Shown here piece by piece: positions 35,071 through 43,781 of a stretch of 64,000 bases of DNA. This stretch comes from CBDANO01 sp965197665 (GTDB taxonomy: Bacteria; Chloroflexota; Dehalococcoidia; Lucifugimonadales; UBA3495). A program made the position numbers and the translations under genes. The stretch spans positions 62,001 to 126,000 of the forward strand of contig CBDANO010000003.1 in the NCBI GenBank assembly GCA_965197665.1, in the 5' to 3' direction. The notes below the pieces were generated by a model. That model was not told where the DNA came from and made no database searches. It saw nothing but the letters and a program-made list of their open reading frames with translations. Position 1 is the stretch's first letter. Each line of letters opens with the position of its first letter.

Positions 35071-36041
35071 GTGGCGCAGAGAAGGCGGGGGTGCTGGACA
35101 AGGTGGCTTCCTCCAGCCTCCCTAAACGCAGGGCCCTAGGTGAGCTAGGAGTCCCCAGGAGCACCTACTACCGGTGGCTGAGACGGAAGGAGCAGCAAGG
35201 ACTTGAGGACGACGTGGGAGGCGGCAATCCCCCATGGAACAAGCTGACTTCCCAGGAGATCGACTCCGTTCTGTCGGCAGCCAGGGATATGCCAGACCTG
35301 AGCTGCCGGCAGTTGGCCGCATGGACCACCGACAACATGGGTTTCTCCGTATCAGAGTCTACGGTCTACCGCATCCTGCGCAGGGAGGGGCTGGTGAAGA
35401 GGCCTGAGATGCGGCTGGCTGCGGGTAAGGAGTACCATCGCAAGACCACCGGCCCCCACCAGATGTGGGCCACCGATGCCTCCTACTTCAGGGTGGTGGG
35501 CTGGGGCTACTACTACATGGTCACCGTCATGGACGACTACTCCCGGTTCATTCTGGCCCACAAGCTTCAGAGAGACATGACCTCCGACTCCTTCATAGAA
35601 GTGGTCCAGGAGGCGGTGGACAGGACCGGCATGGACCAGGTGCCGATAGAAGACCGGACCAAGCTGCTGAGCGACAACGGCCCCGGCTATGTATCCCGGG
35701 CTTTCAGGGACTACCTGGGCATGGTGGGAATCAAGCACATACTGGCAACACCCTTCCACCCTCAGACCAACGGCAAGCTGGAGCGATACCACCAGACCGT
35801 CAAGCGTGACGTGAACCAACTGCCGTACGAGATGCCTTCCGACCTGGAGGCGGCCATCGTGGCCTTCGTCAGCTACTACAATTACCGGCGCTACCACAAG
35901 GCCCTGGGGAACGTGACGCCGTCAGACGTCTTCAAGGGAAGGCGGCCGGAGATCCTACGACGGAGGAAGGAGGTGCAAGCCCAGACAATCCAACGGCGAA
36001 GACGGCACAACAGGACACTCAGGGAGCTGGCTAGACCTTAA
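35067..36041 (+). CDS. IS3-family transposase OrfB (DDE integrase core)
   Basis: 324 residues. An HTH-like domain (SLPKRRALGELGVPRSTYYRW) and HTH_21 region precede the rve core. Catalytic residues are Asp in MWATDASYF, Asp in LLSDNGPGYVS and Glu in TNGKLERYHQT, all present. The start ATG overlaps the orfA stop (ATGA). The frame is -1 relative to orfA. As all key residues are present and both frames are open, the element may still be active. Confidence 0.92.
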   Translation: MSGAEKAGVLDKVASSSLPKRRALGELGVPRSTYYRWLRRKEQQGLEDDVGGGNPPWNKLTSQEIDSVLSAARDMPDLSCRQLAAWTTDNMGFSVSESTVYRILRREGLVKRPEMRLAAGKEYHRKTTGPHQMWATDASYFRVVGWGYYYMVTVMDDYSRFILAHKLQRDMTSDSFIEVVQEAVDRTGMDQVPIEDRTKLLSDNGPGYVSRAFRDYLGMVGIKHILATPFHPQTNGKLERYHQTVKRDVNQLPYEMPSDLEAAIVAFVSYYNYRRYHKALGNVTPSDVFKGRRPEILRRRKEVQAQTIQRRRRHNRTLRELARP

Positions 36042-36098
36042 TCAGGTCCCTGATCTCTCGGGTCCCAAGGTGTCCCATTTTTGCTGGTTGCCAACACT

Positions 36099-36335
36099 TT
36101 AGCACTTGGGGTCCGCTCCAACCAGCGCTAATTCCGGTATTTCATGGAACTCCGGCCTGGGTTCACCGGCCGCAGCGTAGACCAGCTTTTTTGCCATGAT
36201 GCCGCGCCATTGCTGCACTCTGCGCTGCAGTGTGCGTAGTTGGGCGTCGGTGAAGCGGTCGGGGTAGTTGGACTGGAGTTGTTCCAACAACGCCTTGGCG
36301 GTAGCATCCGGGTCTTCCTGCAACCAGAGCAGCAC
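36099..36335 (-). pseudogene. C-terminal remnant of an integrase-type transposase
   Basis: 78 residues, LLWLQEDPDATAKALLEQLQ, RFTDAQLRTLQRRVQQWRG, KKLVYAA. I know this helical pattern from C-terminal ends of transposases (ISNCY/IS21-like integrases) whose catalytic core is missing here. It abuts the IS3 element on its right side. Confidence 0.5.
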
Positions 36336-36384
36336 GTCGCACCATACTCCACGTCAGCCTTCTCTCGGCTAGGGGTCAATTTTC

Positions 36385-37569
36385 TCAACTTTTGCTAAAA
36401 GATGGTAGTTGTTCCAACAAATACTTGCTCCAAGCCGTCATTGCGGACCTTCTCAGGGCCAGCAAATCGCTTCTCAGATAGGCTGATTCCGTAGCATCGC
36501 CCACTGCGTGAGCCAAGGCGCTTTCGGCTACTTGCCGGTCGACGTTTGCATGGGCGCACCAGTCCCGGAAGCTGGATCGGAAGCCGTGGATCACGCATTT
36601 GATCCCATTCTCTCTCAGCAACTTAGACAAGGTGTTATCGGACGGGGCCTTGTTCTGGGCCGACGGGAAGATTAGCCCGGTCCCGCCGCTAAGCGGCATA
36701 GCTTCAGCGAGGATTTCAAGCGCCCTTGGCGACAACGGGACCACGTGGGGCCGCCCGGACTTCATACGGCGCCCAGGAATCGTCCACAAACCAGCTTCCA
36801 GGTCAATTTCGCTCCAGTCCGCTAGTCGGCCCTCGCCGCTCCGGCAAGCCGTCAATATGGTGAATTCCAAGAGTAACTTGGTTCCCAACCACGCCCCGGA
36901 CTGTCGGATTGTCTTAATGGCACCGGCAACTTCAGCGAAGGGAAGGGCGGCATGATGTTGCTTTCCGGTTAGCTTGGGCAGGGCCGCGTTTATGTTGGAA
37001 TCAGCCGGGTTGTGGGTTATATGGCCTGCGGCGATGGCCCACTTGAAAACCTGGGCAATCAGGGCCTTTACCTTGCGCCCCGTTCCCGGCTTCTCTAGCG
37101 CTATCGGAGTAACAACTGCTATCACGTCCGCAGGGACCATGGACGGGACCAGCTTCCGTCCTAACTGGGGCAGGATATACCTGGCCAAAAGGAACCTGGT
37201 TTGACTTTCAGTCTTGGAACCCGGTTTCCATCCAGGGCGCAGAACATTGATGGTTTCCTCGGCGGCTTTAGCGAAAGTTAGGACGGCTGCGGGTTTGCGA
37301 CGGGGGTCTTTCCCGTCTTCCGCGATGCGCGCATTGGCAAGCGCCCGCTTCCGGGCTTCTCCCAAAGTCACCTTGGGGAATGAGCCAAGTCCGAAATCAC
37401 ACGGTACGCCCTCAATCCTCAATCGCTGCGCCCAGGTCCGGGAAACCCGTCCGTTGGTGGTCGGCTTCACCAGCAAGGATAGGCCGAAGCCGCCGCGCCC
37501 GTCTCCATACCGGCCCGGTGCGGTGACGGTCTGGACAAAAGCCGCCGTTAGATGCCGTGGACGTCCCAC
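36385..37569 (-). CDS. Phage/island-type tyrosine recombinase (integrase)
   Basis: About 394 residues from GTG 37569. The N-terminal DUF4102-type domain reads GRPRHLTAAFVQ, GGFGLSLLVKPT and LGSFPKVTLGEARKRAL. The catalytic domain has Arg in TACRSGE, HGFRSSFRDW (His-x2-Arg), ALAHAV (His) and AYLRSD (nucleophile Tyr). All are in order, so the enzyme is probably functional. The TTG at 37629 cannot be the start because it lies in the -35 of the promoter upstream; GTG 37569 has GAGG 8 bases upstream. Integrases of this type mark island ends, but no tRNA lies beside it. Confidence 0.9.
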   Translation of the reverse strand: MGRPRHLTAAFVQTVTAPGRYGDGRGGFGLSLLVKPTTNGRVSRTWAQRLRIEGVPCDFGLGSFPKVTLGEARKRALANARIAEDGKDPRRKPAAVLTFAKAAEETINVLRPGWKPGSKTESQTRFLLARYILPQLGRKLVPSMVPADVIAVVTPIALEKPGTGRKVKALIAQVFKWAIAAGHITHNPADSNINAALPKLTGKQHHAALPFAEVAGAIKTIRQSGAWLGTKLLLEFTILTACRSGEGRLADWSEIDLEAGLWTIPGRRMKSGRPHVVPLSPRALEILAEAMPLSGGTGLIFPSAQNKAPSDNTLSKLLRENGIKCVIHGFRSSFRDWCAHANVDRQVAESALAHAVGDATESAYLRSDLLALRRSAMTAWSKYLLEQLPSFSKS

Positions 37570-37600
37570 TGCTACCACCTCAGTTACCACTTTTTCAGTG

Positions 37601-37629
37601 ATACTAAATGATACAATGTGGAATGTCAA
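37601..37629 (-). promoter_or_regulatory. Sigma70-type promoter for the integrase gene
   Basis: On the minus strand TTGACA (37629-37624), a 17-base spacer, then TAGTAT (37606-37601). Start of transcription would be near 37594, about 25 bases before GTG 37569. The spacer is AT-rich compared with the region. Confidence 0.65.
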
Positions 37630-37833
37630 TGGATGTTATTTGGGGCAATTTGTAGCTACATCTCCGATTCTCTGGACAATATGGGGCCTGATAGTCTCAA
37701 TAGAAACGGCCAATTGTCCGGTACTCTGGGAGCCAACCGCTGTCTTCCTGTAGATGAATGGCTGAAGTTGCAGCTCTTACGTAGTACCCTGTAGCATAAG
37801 CTCGGGCCCGCCGCCAACCGGTGGTCGGCGCCG

Positions 37834-39330
37834 ATGGATGCCCAGATGACGCCGTTTCTGTCCAAGTCCAAATTCCAGTCTGGCCTTCAGTGCCTGAAGC
37901 GCCTTTACCTTGAGTGCTATCACCGCGACCTCGCCGACCCGGTAGACGCGGCCCTGCAGGCGAGGTTCGACACCGGTACCGACGTTGGCGAGATGGCAAG
38001 GCGGCGGTTCCCCAATGGCAGGCTCGTCGAAGAGACCCACTTGGAACACGACCAAGCGGTCAGGACAACCCGCGCCCTTCTGGCCGACGCCGCCGTCCCG
38101 GCCCTGTTCGAAGCAGCTTTCACCTTTCAAGGTATCAGGACGAGGACCGACATTCTAAAGCGGAACGGTCAACAAGAATTCGATCTTGTGGAAGTCAAGT
38201 CCACCACGGGAGTCAAACCCGAACACGTCACCGATGTTGCCGTCCAGTTGTATGCCGTGGAAGGCTTCGGCATCCCCATCAAGAGGGCGTACCTGATGCG
38301 CCTCAACAACGCTTACGTGTACCAGGGCGGAGACCACGACTTGGAGCAATTGTTTACCCTGGAGGATGTTACGGAAGAAGCCCGCCGCTTCTTGGGGGAG
38401 GATTTGCCCGAGAACCTGGCCCGGATGCGGCAGGCGCTGCAAATGGACGAGGCGCCGAACATCGAAACGGGCCGGCACTGCGAAAGACCTTACCGTTGCT
38501 CTTTCTTTGGGTACTGCCACCGGGATGAGCCGGAACACCCGATTAGAGAGTTGCCCAAGCTGAGCGAAGGAAACCGGGCGCAATTGAAAGCCGCGGGAAT
38601 CCGGAACATCGGCAATATCCCGCCGGACTTTCCCGGTCTAAACTCGTTGCAACGCCGCGTGCGGGACAGTGTGGTTTGCGGAGATCCCTTCATCAGTCCA
38701 CAGCTTGGACCGGACCTGAGGAATATCGCCTTTCCAGCCAGCTTCTTGGACTTCGAGACCGCCAGCCCGGCTATACCGGTGTATCCCGGTACCAGGTCCT
38801 ACCAGCGGATCCCGTTCCAATGGTCCCTCCACGTTCTAGACTCGTCGGGGCGGCTAAGGCATGATTCCTTCCTCAACAAAGACGCAGAGGACCCGAGGGA
38901 GCGTTTCATAGCCGGTTTGTTGGAAGCGGTCCCGCCAGAGGGCGCGATCATCGTTTACTCGTCCTATGAGCAAACTACGCTGAACCAGTTGGCGCAAGCG
39001 TTCCCGCAGTACGAGAGCCGCCTATCGGCCTTATGCGACCGGATGGTGGACCTGCTAAAGCTGATTCGAGATAACTACTATCACCCTGAATTCAACGGCA
39101 GCTATTCCATCAAGTCGGTGCTCTCCGCCTTGGTCCCCACCCTTAGCTACGCCGACCTGGAAATACCCGACGGCGCAATCGCCGCAGCATCCTACACCCG
39201 GATGGTCGCCAGCGATACCCCGGAATGGGAGAAAGCAGCAATCGGCGAGGCCCTGCTTGCCTATTGCCAACGGGATACGGAAGCGATGGTCCGCGTCTAC
39301 GACGCGCTCTTGGCCGAGGCCGGGGGCTAG
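37834..39330 (+). CDS. DUF2779 protein: Cas4-like PD-(D/E)XK nuclease plus DEDD-type exonuclease domain
   Basis: 498 residues. The N-terminal half has Asp105 in RTRTDIL and Glu119-Val-Lys121 in FDLVEVKSTTG, a nuclease core, plus four Cys (20, 215, 221, 227) arranged as one before and three after the core, as in Fe-S nucleases of the Cas4/AddB type. The C-terminal DUF2779 domain begins PASFLDFETA (Asp305, Glu307) and ends with YCQRDTEAMV, resembling DEDD 3'-5' exonucleases. The protein therefore looks like a two-nuclease DNA-processing enzyme. It lies directly upstream of, and divergent from, the integrase. Confidence 0.85.
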   Translation: MDAQMTPFLSKSKFQSGLQCLKRLYLECYHRDLADPVDAALQARFDTGTDVGEMARRRFPNGRLVEETHLEHDQAVRTTRALLADAAVPALFEAAFTFQGIRTRTDILKRNGQQEFDLVEVKSTTGVKPEHVTDVAVQLYAVEGFGIPIKRAYLMRLNNAYVYQGGDHDLEQLFTLEDVTEEARRFLGEDLPENLARMRQALQMDEAPNIETGRHCERPYRCSFFGYCHRDEPEHPIRELPKLSEGNRAQLKAAGIRNIGNIPPDFPGLNSLQRRVRDSVVCGDPFISPQLGPDLRNIAFPASFLDFETASPAIPVYPGTRSYQRIPFQWSLHVLDSSGRLRHDSFLNKDAEDPRERFIAGLLEAVPPEGAIIVYSSYEQTTLNQLAQAFPQYESRLSALCDRMVDLLKLIRDNYYHPEFNGSYSIKSVLSALVPTLSYADLEIPDGAIAAASYTRMVASDTPEWEKAAIGEALLAYCQRDTEAMVRVYDALLAEAGG

Positions 39331-39406
39331 AGTTGACCTTTCCAGGCTATCCGCCTATTCACACCCTCCTCACGTCCCGCTTTCACTGACGGCCTACACC
39401 CGGTCT

Positions 39407-40900
39407 TCATCTTGCGCCGTAGACGAGGTTGGGCAACCAGAGGACTATCTCCGGCACCGCCAGCACTAACGCGGTGACGACGACCATGCAGCCCATGAAG
39501 GGCAATACGCCTATCCAAACGTCCGTAATGGTGCTTTGGGGTACCGGCTGGCTGCTCCTCTCCGCGTGTTCGCGGTCCACGTCCTGACGTACCCCGTGCA
39601 ACACGTACAGGTTGATGCCCTCGGGTGGGCTGATTAGGGCGGCCTCCACCAAGAGCACCATGATGACACCGAACCAGACCAGGTCGACGCCGGCCTCCCT
39701 CAACGTCGGCAGCAGGATGGGCACGGTGGTGACCATCATGGTGAAGCTTTCCATGAAGGTGCCCAGGATGAGGTAGAACACCACCAGCACCAAGACCAAT
39801 TGCCAATCGTTCAGGTTCAGGCCGGAAATGGCCCCGGCAATCTCCTGAGAGATGCCCAACCGGGTGAATGCGAAACTCAAGGTAAGGGCCGCCAGCAGGA
39901 TCAGGAAGATCATGCCAGTGGTGCGGGCGGTGGAGATAATCGAGTCTTGGACGATCTGGAGGTTGCGCCGGAGCACCGCCATGGCCGTTTCGCCGGAAGG
40001 CATCCGCGCCGACCGCAGGGTCTCTTGGGTGCTTCGGGTGAAGAGGTAGATTAGACCGGTGTGCCGGAACAGGGCGCCCAGCAGGGGCGTCAGTATTTCA
40101 TCCGAATTCAGCAGGACCGCCAGGACGAAGGCGCCGGACACGCCGAAGGCCGCCGCTTCGCTGGGAGTTGCTATGTCGGCGTAGATGACCCCGAGCACGA
40201 CGGCGATCAAGGCCACTACGGGCAACAGTTGGAGAGTGCCCAGCAGCCTTATCCGCCAGCCCTCCCAGGTAGCGTAGCTCTCTCCTCCCTCGCGGGGGGC
40301 CATGCCGCGCCAGATCACTGCCAAGACGCCAATCATTATCATGAAAGACAAGGCCAGCAGGATGCCGGGCACGAACCCGGCCATGTAAAGGCGCCCGATG
40401 GACTCCTCCACCAGCACGCCGTAGATGATCAGGCTGATGCTGGGGGGAATCAGGATGCCCAGGGTGCCCCCGGCGGCCAAGGAGCCGATGACCATGCGCT
40501 CGGAATAGTTCCGCTGGCGGAAGGACGCCAGCGAGGCGCGGCTGATGGTGGCCGACGTAGCCACGCTGGAGCCGGAACAGGCGGCGAAGATAGCGCAGGA
40601 CACGATGTTGGTGTGAATCAAGCCCCCGGGTAGGAACCATATCCACCGAGTCACAACGGTGTACATCCGCTCTCCCATGCCGGAGCGGTTCATCAACTCG
40701 CCCATCAGCACGAACAGCGGCACTGCCACCAGAATGAAGTGGGTGTTGCCCTCCCAAGCAATGTTGGCCATGATGTTCCACAAGGGAGCGTCATGGAAGA
40801 AGAACATGATGATCAGGGACAAACACCCCAAGGCGGCCGCGACGTACATGCCCGCCATGAAGAATGCCCCCATCAACCCGAATGCAACGCCAATAATCAC
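39407..40900 (-). CDS. dctM: TRAP transporter large permease (DctM family)
   Basis: 497 residues, hydrophobic throughout, with about 12 membrane segments. Family features include AACSGSSVATSATISRASLASF, GTLGILIPPSISLIIYGV and TPSEAAAFGVSGAFVLAVLL. A soluble insertion around 285-320 (TRSTQETLRSARMPSGE) and an elongated C-terminus make it longer than the usual 430. It forms the sodium-driven translocation channel with the small subunit encoded just upstream. Confidence 0.9.
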   Translation of the reverse strand: MIIGVAFGLMGAFFMAGMYVAAALGCLSLIIMFFFHDAPLWNIMANIAWEGNTHFILVAVPLFVLMGELMNRSGMGERMYTVVTRWIWFLPGGLIHTNIVSCAIFAACSGSSVATSATISRASLASFRQRNYSERMVIGSLAAGGTLGILIPPSISLIIYGVLVEESIGRLYMAGFVPGILLALSFMIMIGVLAVIWRGMAPREGGESYATWEGWRIRLLGTLQLLPVVALIAVVLGVIYADIATPSEAAAFGVSGAFVLAVLLNSDEILTPLLGALFRHTGLIYLFTRSTQETLRSARMPSGETAMAVLRRNLQIVQDSIISTARTTGMIFLILLAALTLSFAFTRLGISQEIAGAISGLNLNDWQLVLVLVVFYLILGTFMESFTMMVTTVPILLPTLREAGVDLVWFGVIMVLLVEAALISPPEGINLYVLHGVRQDVDREHAERSSQPVPQSTITDVWIGVLPFMGCMVVVTALVLAVPEIVLWLPNLVYGAR

Positions 40901-40978
40901 GGCTTAACTTCTCAACCTAACCTAGGCCGCTGGATTGGATTCGCCCAAGTTGCGCGGGGCCTTTCCCCCGTATTAGGG

Positions 40979-41572
40979 TCATTCGATATCGCCGCCGCCC
41001 ATCGCTTTGTGAATGCGGGGCAGCCAACTCTCGGCGATCTGGGACAACATCATTTGCAAAGCGGTTATTACCAAGAAGGTGAATCCGAGGGAGATTACGA
41101 TTTTCGGTATGAACAACGGGGTCAACGGATAGTCGTTGGTGACTACACTCCCCTGGTAGTCGCTGATCACTTTCTCCCACATCTTCCAGGCTGTAACATA
41201 ACCCAAGAAAGCAACCGCTAGAATGGCCAACCAGTCGGCCACTGCCCGGACCTTAGGGCTCATGTAAGGCAGCAGCATGTCGATCCGCACTTGGGCGCCC
41301 GACCGCAGGGAGTAGGAGAAGGTCCAGGTAACGGCCATCGCCAGAACGTAACCGCTCATCATGTCGGTGCCGGGGGCTTGGACCCAGTCCAGTGTCCGGG
41401 CTATTACCTGGTAGGTGATGAAAAATCCCAGCAGCAGCAACTCTAGGCCGCAGATGTACCCGAATATGAAGTACAACCGGTCCGCTTTCCGGGTCACCGC
41501 CCGGAAGCCCAGCAATAGGTACAGGGCCGGAGTTCTCCGCCCGGTGTAGGTTGCCAAGCTGGTAGAGGCCAT
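40979..41572 (-). CDS. dctQ: TRAP transporter small permease (DctQ family)
   Basis: 197 residues with four membrane segments at about 32-52, 74-95, 111-130 and 155-175 and the loop RSGAQVRIDMLLPYMSPKVRA, the conserved basic motif of DctQ. It partners DctM. The gene lies 78 bases before dctM on the same strand, in the usual order. Confidence 0.87.
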   Translation of the reverse strand: MASTSLATYTGRRTPALYLLLGFRAVTRKADRLYFIFGYICGLELLLLGFFITYQVIARTLDWVQAPGTDMMSGYVLAMAVTWTFSYSLRSGAQVRIDMLLPYMSPKVRAVADWLAILAVAFLGYVTAWKMWEKVISDYQGSVVTNDYPLTPLFIPKIVISLGFTFLVITALQMMLSQIAESWLPRIHKAMGGGDIE

Positions 41573-42030
41573 CGCGCGTTTCCCTAGGCCGGTGTATAGG
41601 GTTTAGGGCGTTTTTCGCGTAGGGGCAGACAGCTCCAGAGGAGGACTTACGCGATTGTAACTATATACCCAAATCGGCGCAACGACTGGCCTGATACCGT
41701 AACAGTTCAGACTTCTTGAGGCGAATTCACTAAGAGCCGCATTCCATTTTTCGACCGGTAACCCCTCGGCGACATTCTACGGCCGAGCCGTCATTCCCGC
41801 GCAGGCGGGGAATCCAGGAATGTCAAGGGAAAGAAGCATTGCTGATTGCAAAGGCTTCCGGATTTCGGCCTTGAGCCTGAATGACGAGTAAGGGGGCCGG
41901 AATGGAGTATAAAGTCTGAACGGTTACGCCCCGGTGATGTCGGCGGCCTTGCTGGGACGGCAGCTAGCGGACACCCCGGACCGGGGTTTCCCAGTGTTCC
42001 TGCTGCCCCGCGAACTGCGCCGGCGCGGCG
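41573..42030. other. Intergenic region within the TRAP cluster
   Basis: No gene in 458 bases between the binding-protein gene and dctQ. It holds a dispersed repeat (41789-41820). A leader this long allows differential expression of the binding protein and permeases. Confidence 0.5.
41789..41820. repeat. Dispersed gtcattcccgc-gcgggaatcc type repeat
   Basis: ATTCCCGC-gcag-GCGGGGAAT, an inverted repeat of the widely distributed kind known from many bacterial genomes, unlike the GTTT-S-AAAC family. A partial version (ccgtcattccc) lies near 1041. Confidence 0.55.
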
Positions 42031-43653
42031 CTACCGGGCCCGCGGGCCCCTGGTGATTGGGGCCTGCTCGACCGAACCGTCGGGGGTTATCGTCAGCCCC
42101 AAGTAGGGGCTCATCTTCTCATTGAACAGTTCAGCGGACTTCTGCCCCTTCTCAGGGTAGCCCAGCCGGCGCAGCCAACCGGGGATGACGTATTCCGGCA
42201 GCACAACACTTTGGATGTGCCGCACTATATCAACGGAGAATGGCACCGGTTGTATGCCAAGCTGCTGGTTGAGCGTCACGGGCACGACGTTCTGGAAGGG
42301 GGCAAGGCGCAGTCCTTCCAACTCGGCCTTCGCGCCTTCCTCGATGATAATCTGCTGCAAGTCCTCGGGTATGTCGTTCCAAACGTTCTTGTTGATTACG
42401 TTGTTGGTGTACCCGAAGCCAATCACCGGGCCGGCCATGTAGTTTGCCACCTCGAACAACCGGTCGGGTATCGCCAGCAATACGCCGGTAGCGGCGGCGT
42501 CAACGAAACCGCGCTCCAAAGCAGTGTACATCTCGCCGGGGCCCACGAATACACCTTCGGCCCCCATTCCTTGGAGGAAGTCCGTCATGGCGGCCGAGTG
42601 GGACCGAATCTTCAAGCCCTGGAAGTCCTCGAGAATACTCAAAGGCTGGTTGCCAAAGAACCACTGGTCGGAGCCGGCGAACCAGTTGCGGTTCAACACC
42701 TGGCTGCCCCCGGTGGCTTCAAGGATGATCTCGTCGATGTTCGGAGCCAAGCCGGTCAACACGAGATAGGTAGTTTCCCAGTCCGGGGACATACCCCAAA
42801 GGGACTGCACCTCGAGGGCCGGCAGGGCGCCGGCCACGTAGCCGGTGTATATGTTTACCATGTCCAGCGTACCGTCGCTCACCTGTCCCAAGGTATCCGG
42901 GCCGGTCAGCCCCAGCTCGACGAAGGAGACCACCGAAAGTTTGACTTGCCCGTTGGTGCGTTTCGCCAAGTTGGGCGCCCAGTAGGCTTCAATCAACACG
43001 CACGTGGGCAGGTTGCGGACGATGCAGACATGTTGAATATCGACGCTCTCCCCGGAGGAGGTCAACTCGGTCGGGTTGATCAGGTTGGCTTTCTCGACCA
43101 GCCCCTGATAGTAGTCGCTGGTGTAGATGAAGTTATGGTCAGGGATGCCCAAATCGGGTGAGCCGGCCAACGCGGCCATGGACAATTGGGTGTACACCTC
43201 TTCGGGCAACTGAAACATCAGACCCTCGTGGGGCGGCGGGCCGATTAGCTGCAGAGGGTCGCCCACGAAAATTGCGCCCGGCCCGCCGGCGTGCTCCGCA
43301 GCGTATTGGGCCAGCAACTCCGCCTCGGAGGGCCGGGCCGGAGTCGCCGTGGGTTCCGGCATGGCGGTCGAGTCCGGCATAGCGGTTGGGCCCGGCTCGG
43401 CGGTGTCGTCCATGACCGGAGTTGAGTCCGCCGGAGCAACGGTCGGAACTTCAGTGGCCTGGGGCGCCGCTTTCGTAGCGGTAGGCTCGGAAAAGACGGG
43501 CGCGGCGGTGGCGGTAGGGGGTGGGGCCTCGGTTGCGGCAGCCGTAGGGGTGCTGGTAGTTGCTTCTTCGCCGCCGCACGCCGCCAACCCCAAGACCAAC
43601 GAGAGAGACACTATAACAGCGGCTATGACAGGAAGACGCCGGAGTTTCATCAT
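42031..43653 (-). CDS. dctP: TRAP transporter substrate-binding lipoprotein (DctP family)
   Basis: 540 residues. The signal peptide ends in lipobox LAAC (about 22-25), followed by a Thr/Pro/Ala linker of about 85 residues. The DctP domain follows: CVLIEAYWAPNLAKRTNGQVKLSV, FFGNQPLSILEDFQGLKIR, VGPGEMYTALERGFVDAAAT, INKNVWNDIPEDLQQIIIEEG. The long linker should hold the binding domain off the membrane, as fits a monoderm-like envelope. The ligand is unknown; dicarboxylates and other organic acids are typical of the family. Confidence 0.88.
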   Translation of the reverse strand: MMKLRRLPVIAAVIVSLSLVLGLAACGGEEATTSTPTAAATEAPPPTATAAPVFSEPTATKAAPQATEVPTVAPADSTPVMDDTAEPGPTAMPDSTAMPEPTATPARPSEAELLAQYAAEHAGGPGAIFVGDPLQLIGPPPHEGLMFQLPEEVYTQLSMAALAGSPDLGIPDHNFIYTSDYYQGLVEKANLINPTELTSSGESVDIQHVCIVRNLPTCVLIEAYWAPNLAKRTNGQVKLSVVSFVELGLTGPDTLGQVSDGTLDMVNIYTGYVAGALPALEVQSLWGMSPDWETTYLVLTGLAPNIDEIILEATGGSQVLNRNWFAGSDQWFFGNQPLSILEDFQGLKIRSHSAAMTDFLQGMGAEGVFVGPGEMYTALERGFVDAAATGVLLAIPDRLFEVANYMAGPVIGFGYTNNVINKNVWNDIPEDLQQIIIEEGAKAELEGLRLAPFQNVVPVTLNQQLGIQPVPFSVDIVRHIQSVVLPEYVIPGWLRRLGYPEKGQKSAELFNEKMSPYLGLTITPDGSVEQAPITRGPRAR

Positions 43654-43781
43654 GAAGCTCCCCTTGTCTCAACTTTCGTGTCGCTAAGGTATTTCGACAA
43701 ATCACCCCCATCTTAATTATTTGGTTGCGCCTTAGTCAACCAAGTTAAGGGCGGAGTAGCAGTCTCTTGCTACGTTCCGCC

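Larger units (their letters stand above)
34558..36096 (+). mobile_element. IS3-family insertion sequence, complete
   Basis: About 1,539 bases bounded by imperfect inverted repeats. The left end tgtaggtcgtcagcgataat and the reverse complement of the right end tgttggcaaccagcaaaaat agree at most positions and both continue gggaca; a shared cccgagagat lies further in. It carries orfA and an overlapping orfB. The target is the Walker B region of istB. No target-site duplication is visible, and the sequence right of the element is not istB, so a deletion or recombination followed insertion. Confidence 0.85.

Noticed and set aside
35067..36041. orfB start at 34830
   Set aside because: The upstream part is the -1 frame of orfA; independent translation most likely begins at ATG 35067, while the longer frame is relevant only to a frameshift fusion.
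36385..37629. Integrase start at TTG 37629
   Set aside because: That codon overlaps the TTGACA -35 of the promoter, so it would not be on the transcript.
42211..43161. 316-codon plus-strand frame opposite the TRAP binding protein gene
   Set aside because: Antisense shadow of a convincing DctP-family protein; no motif.
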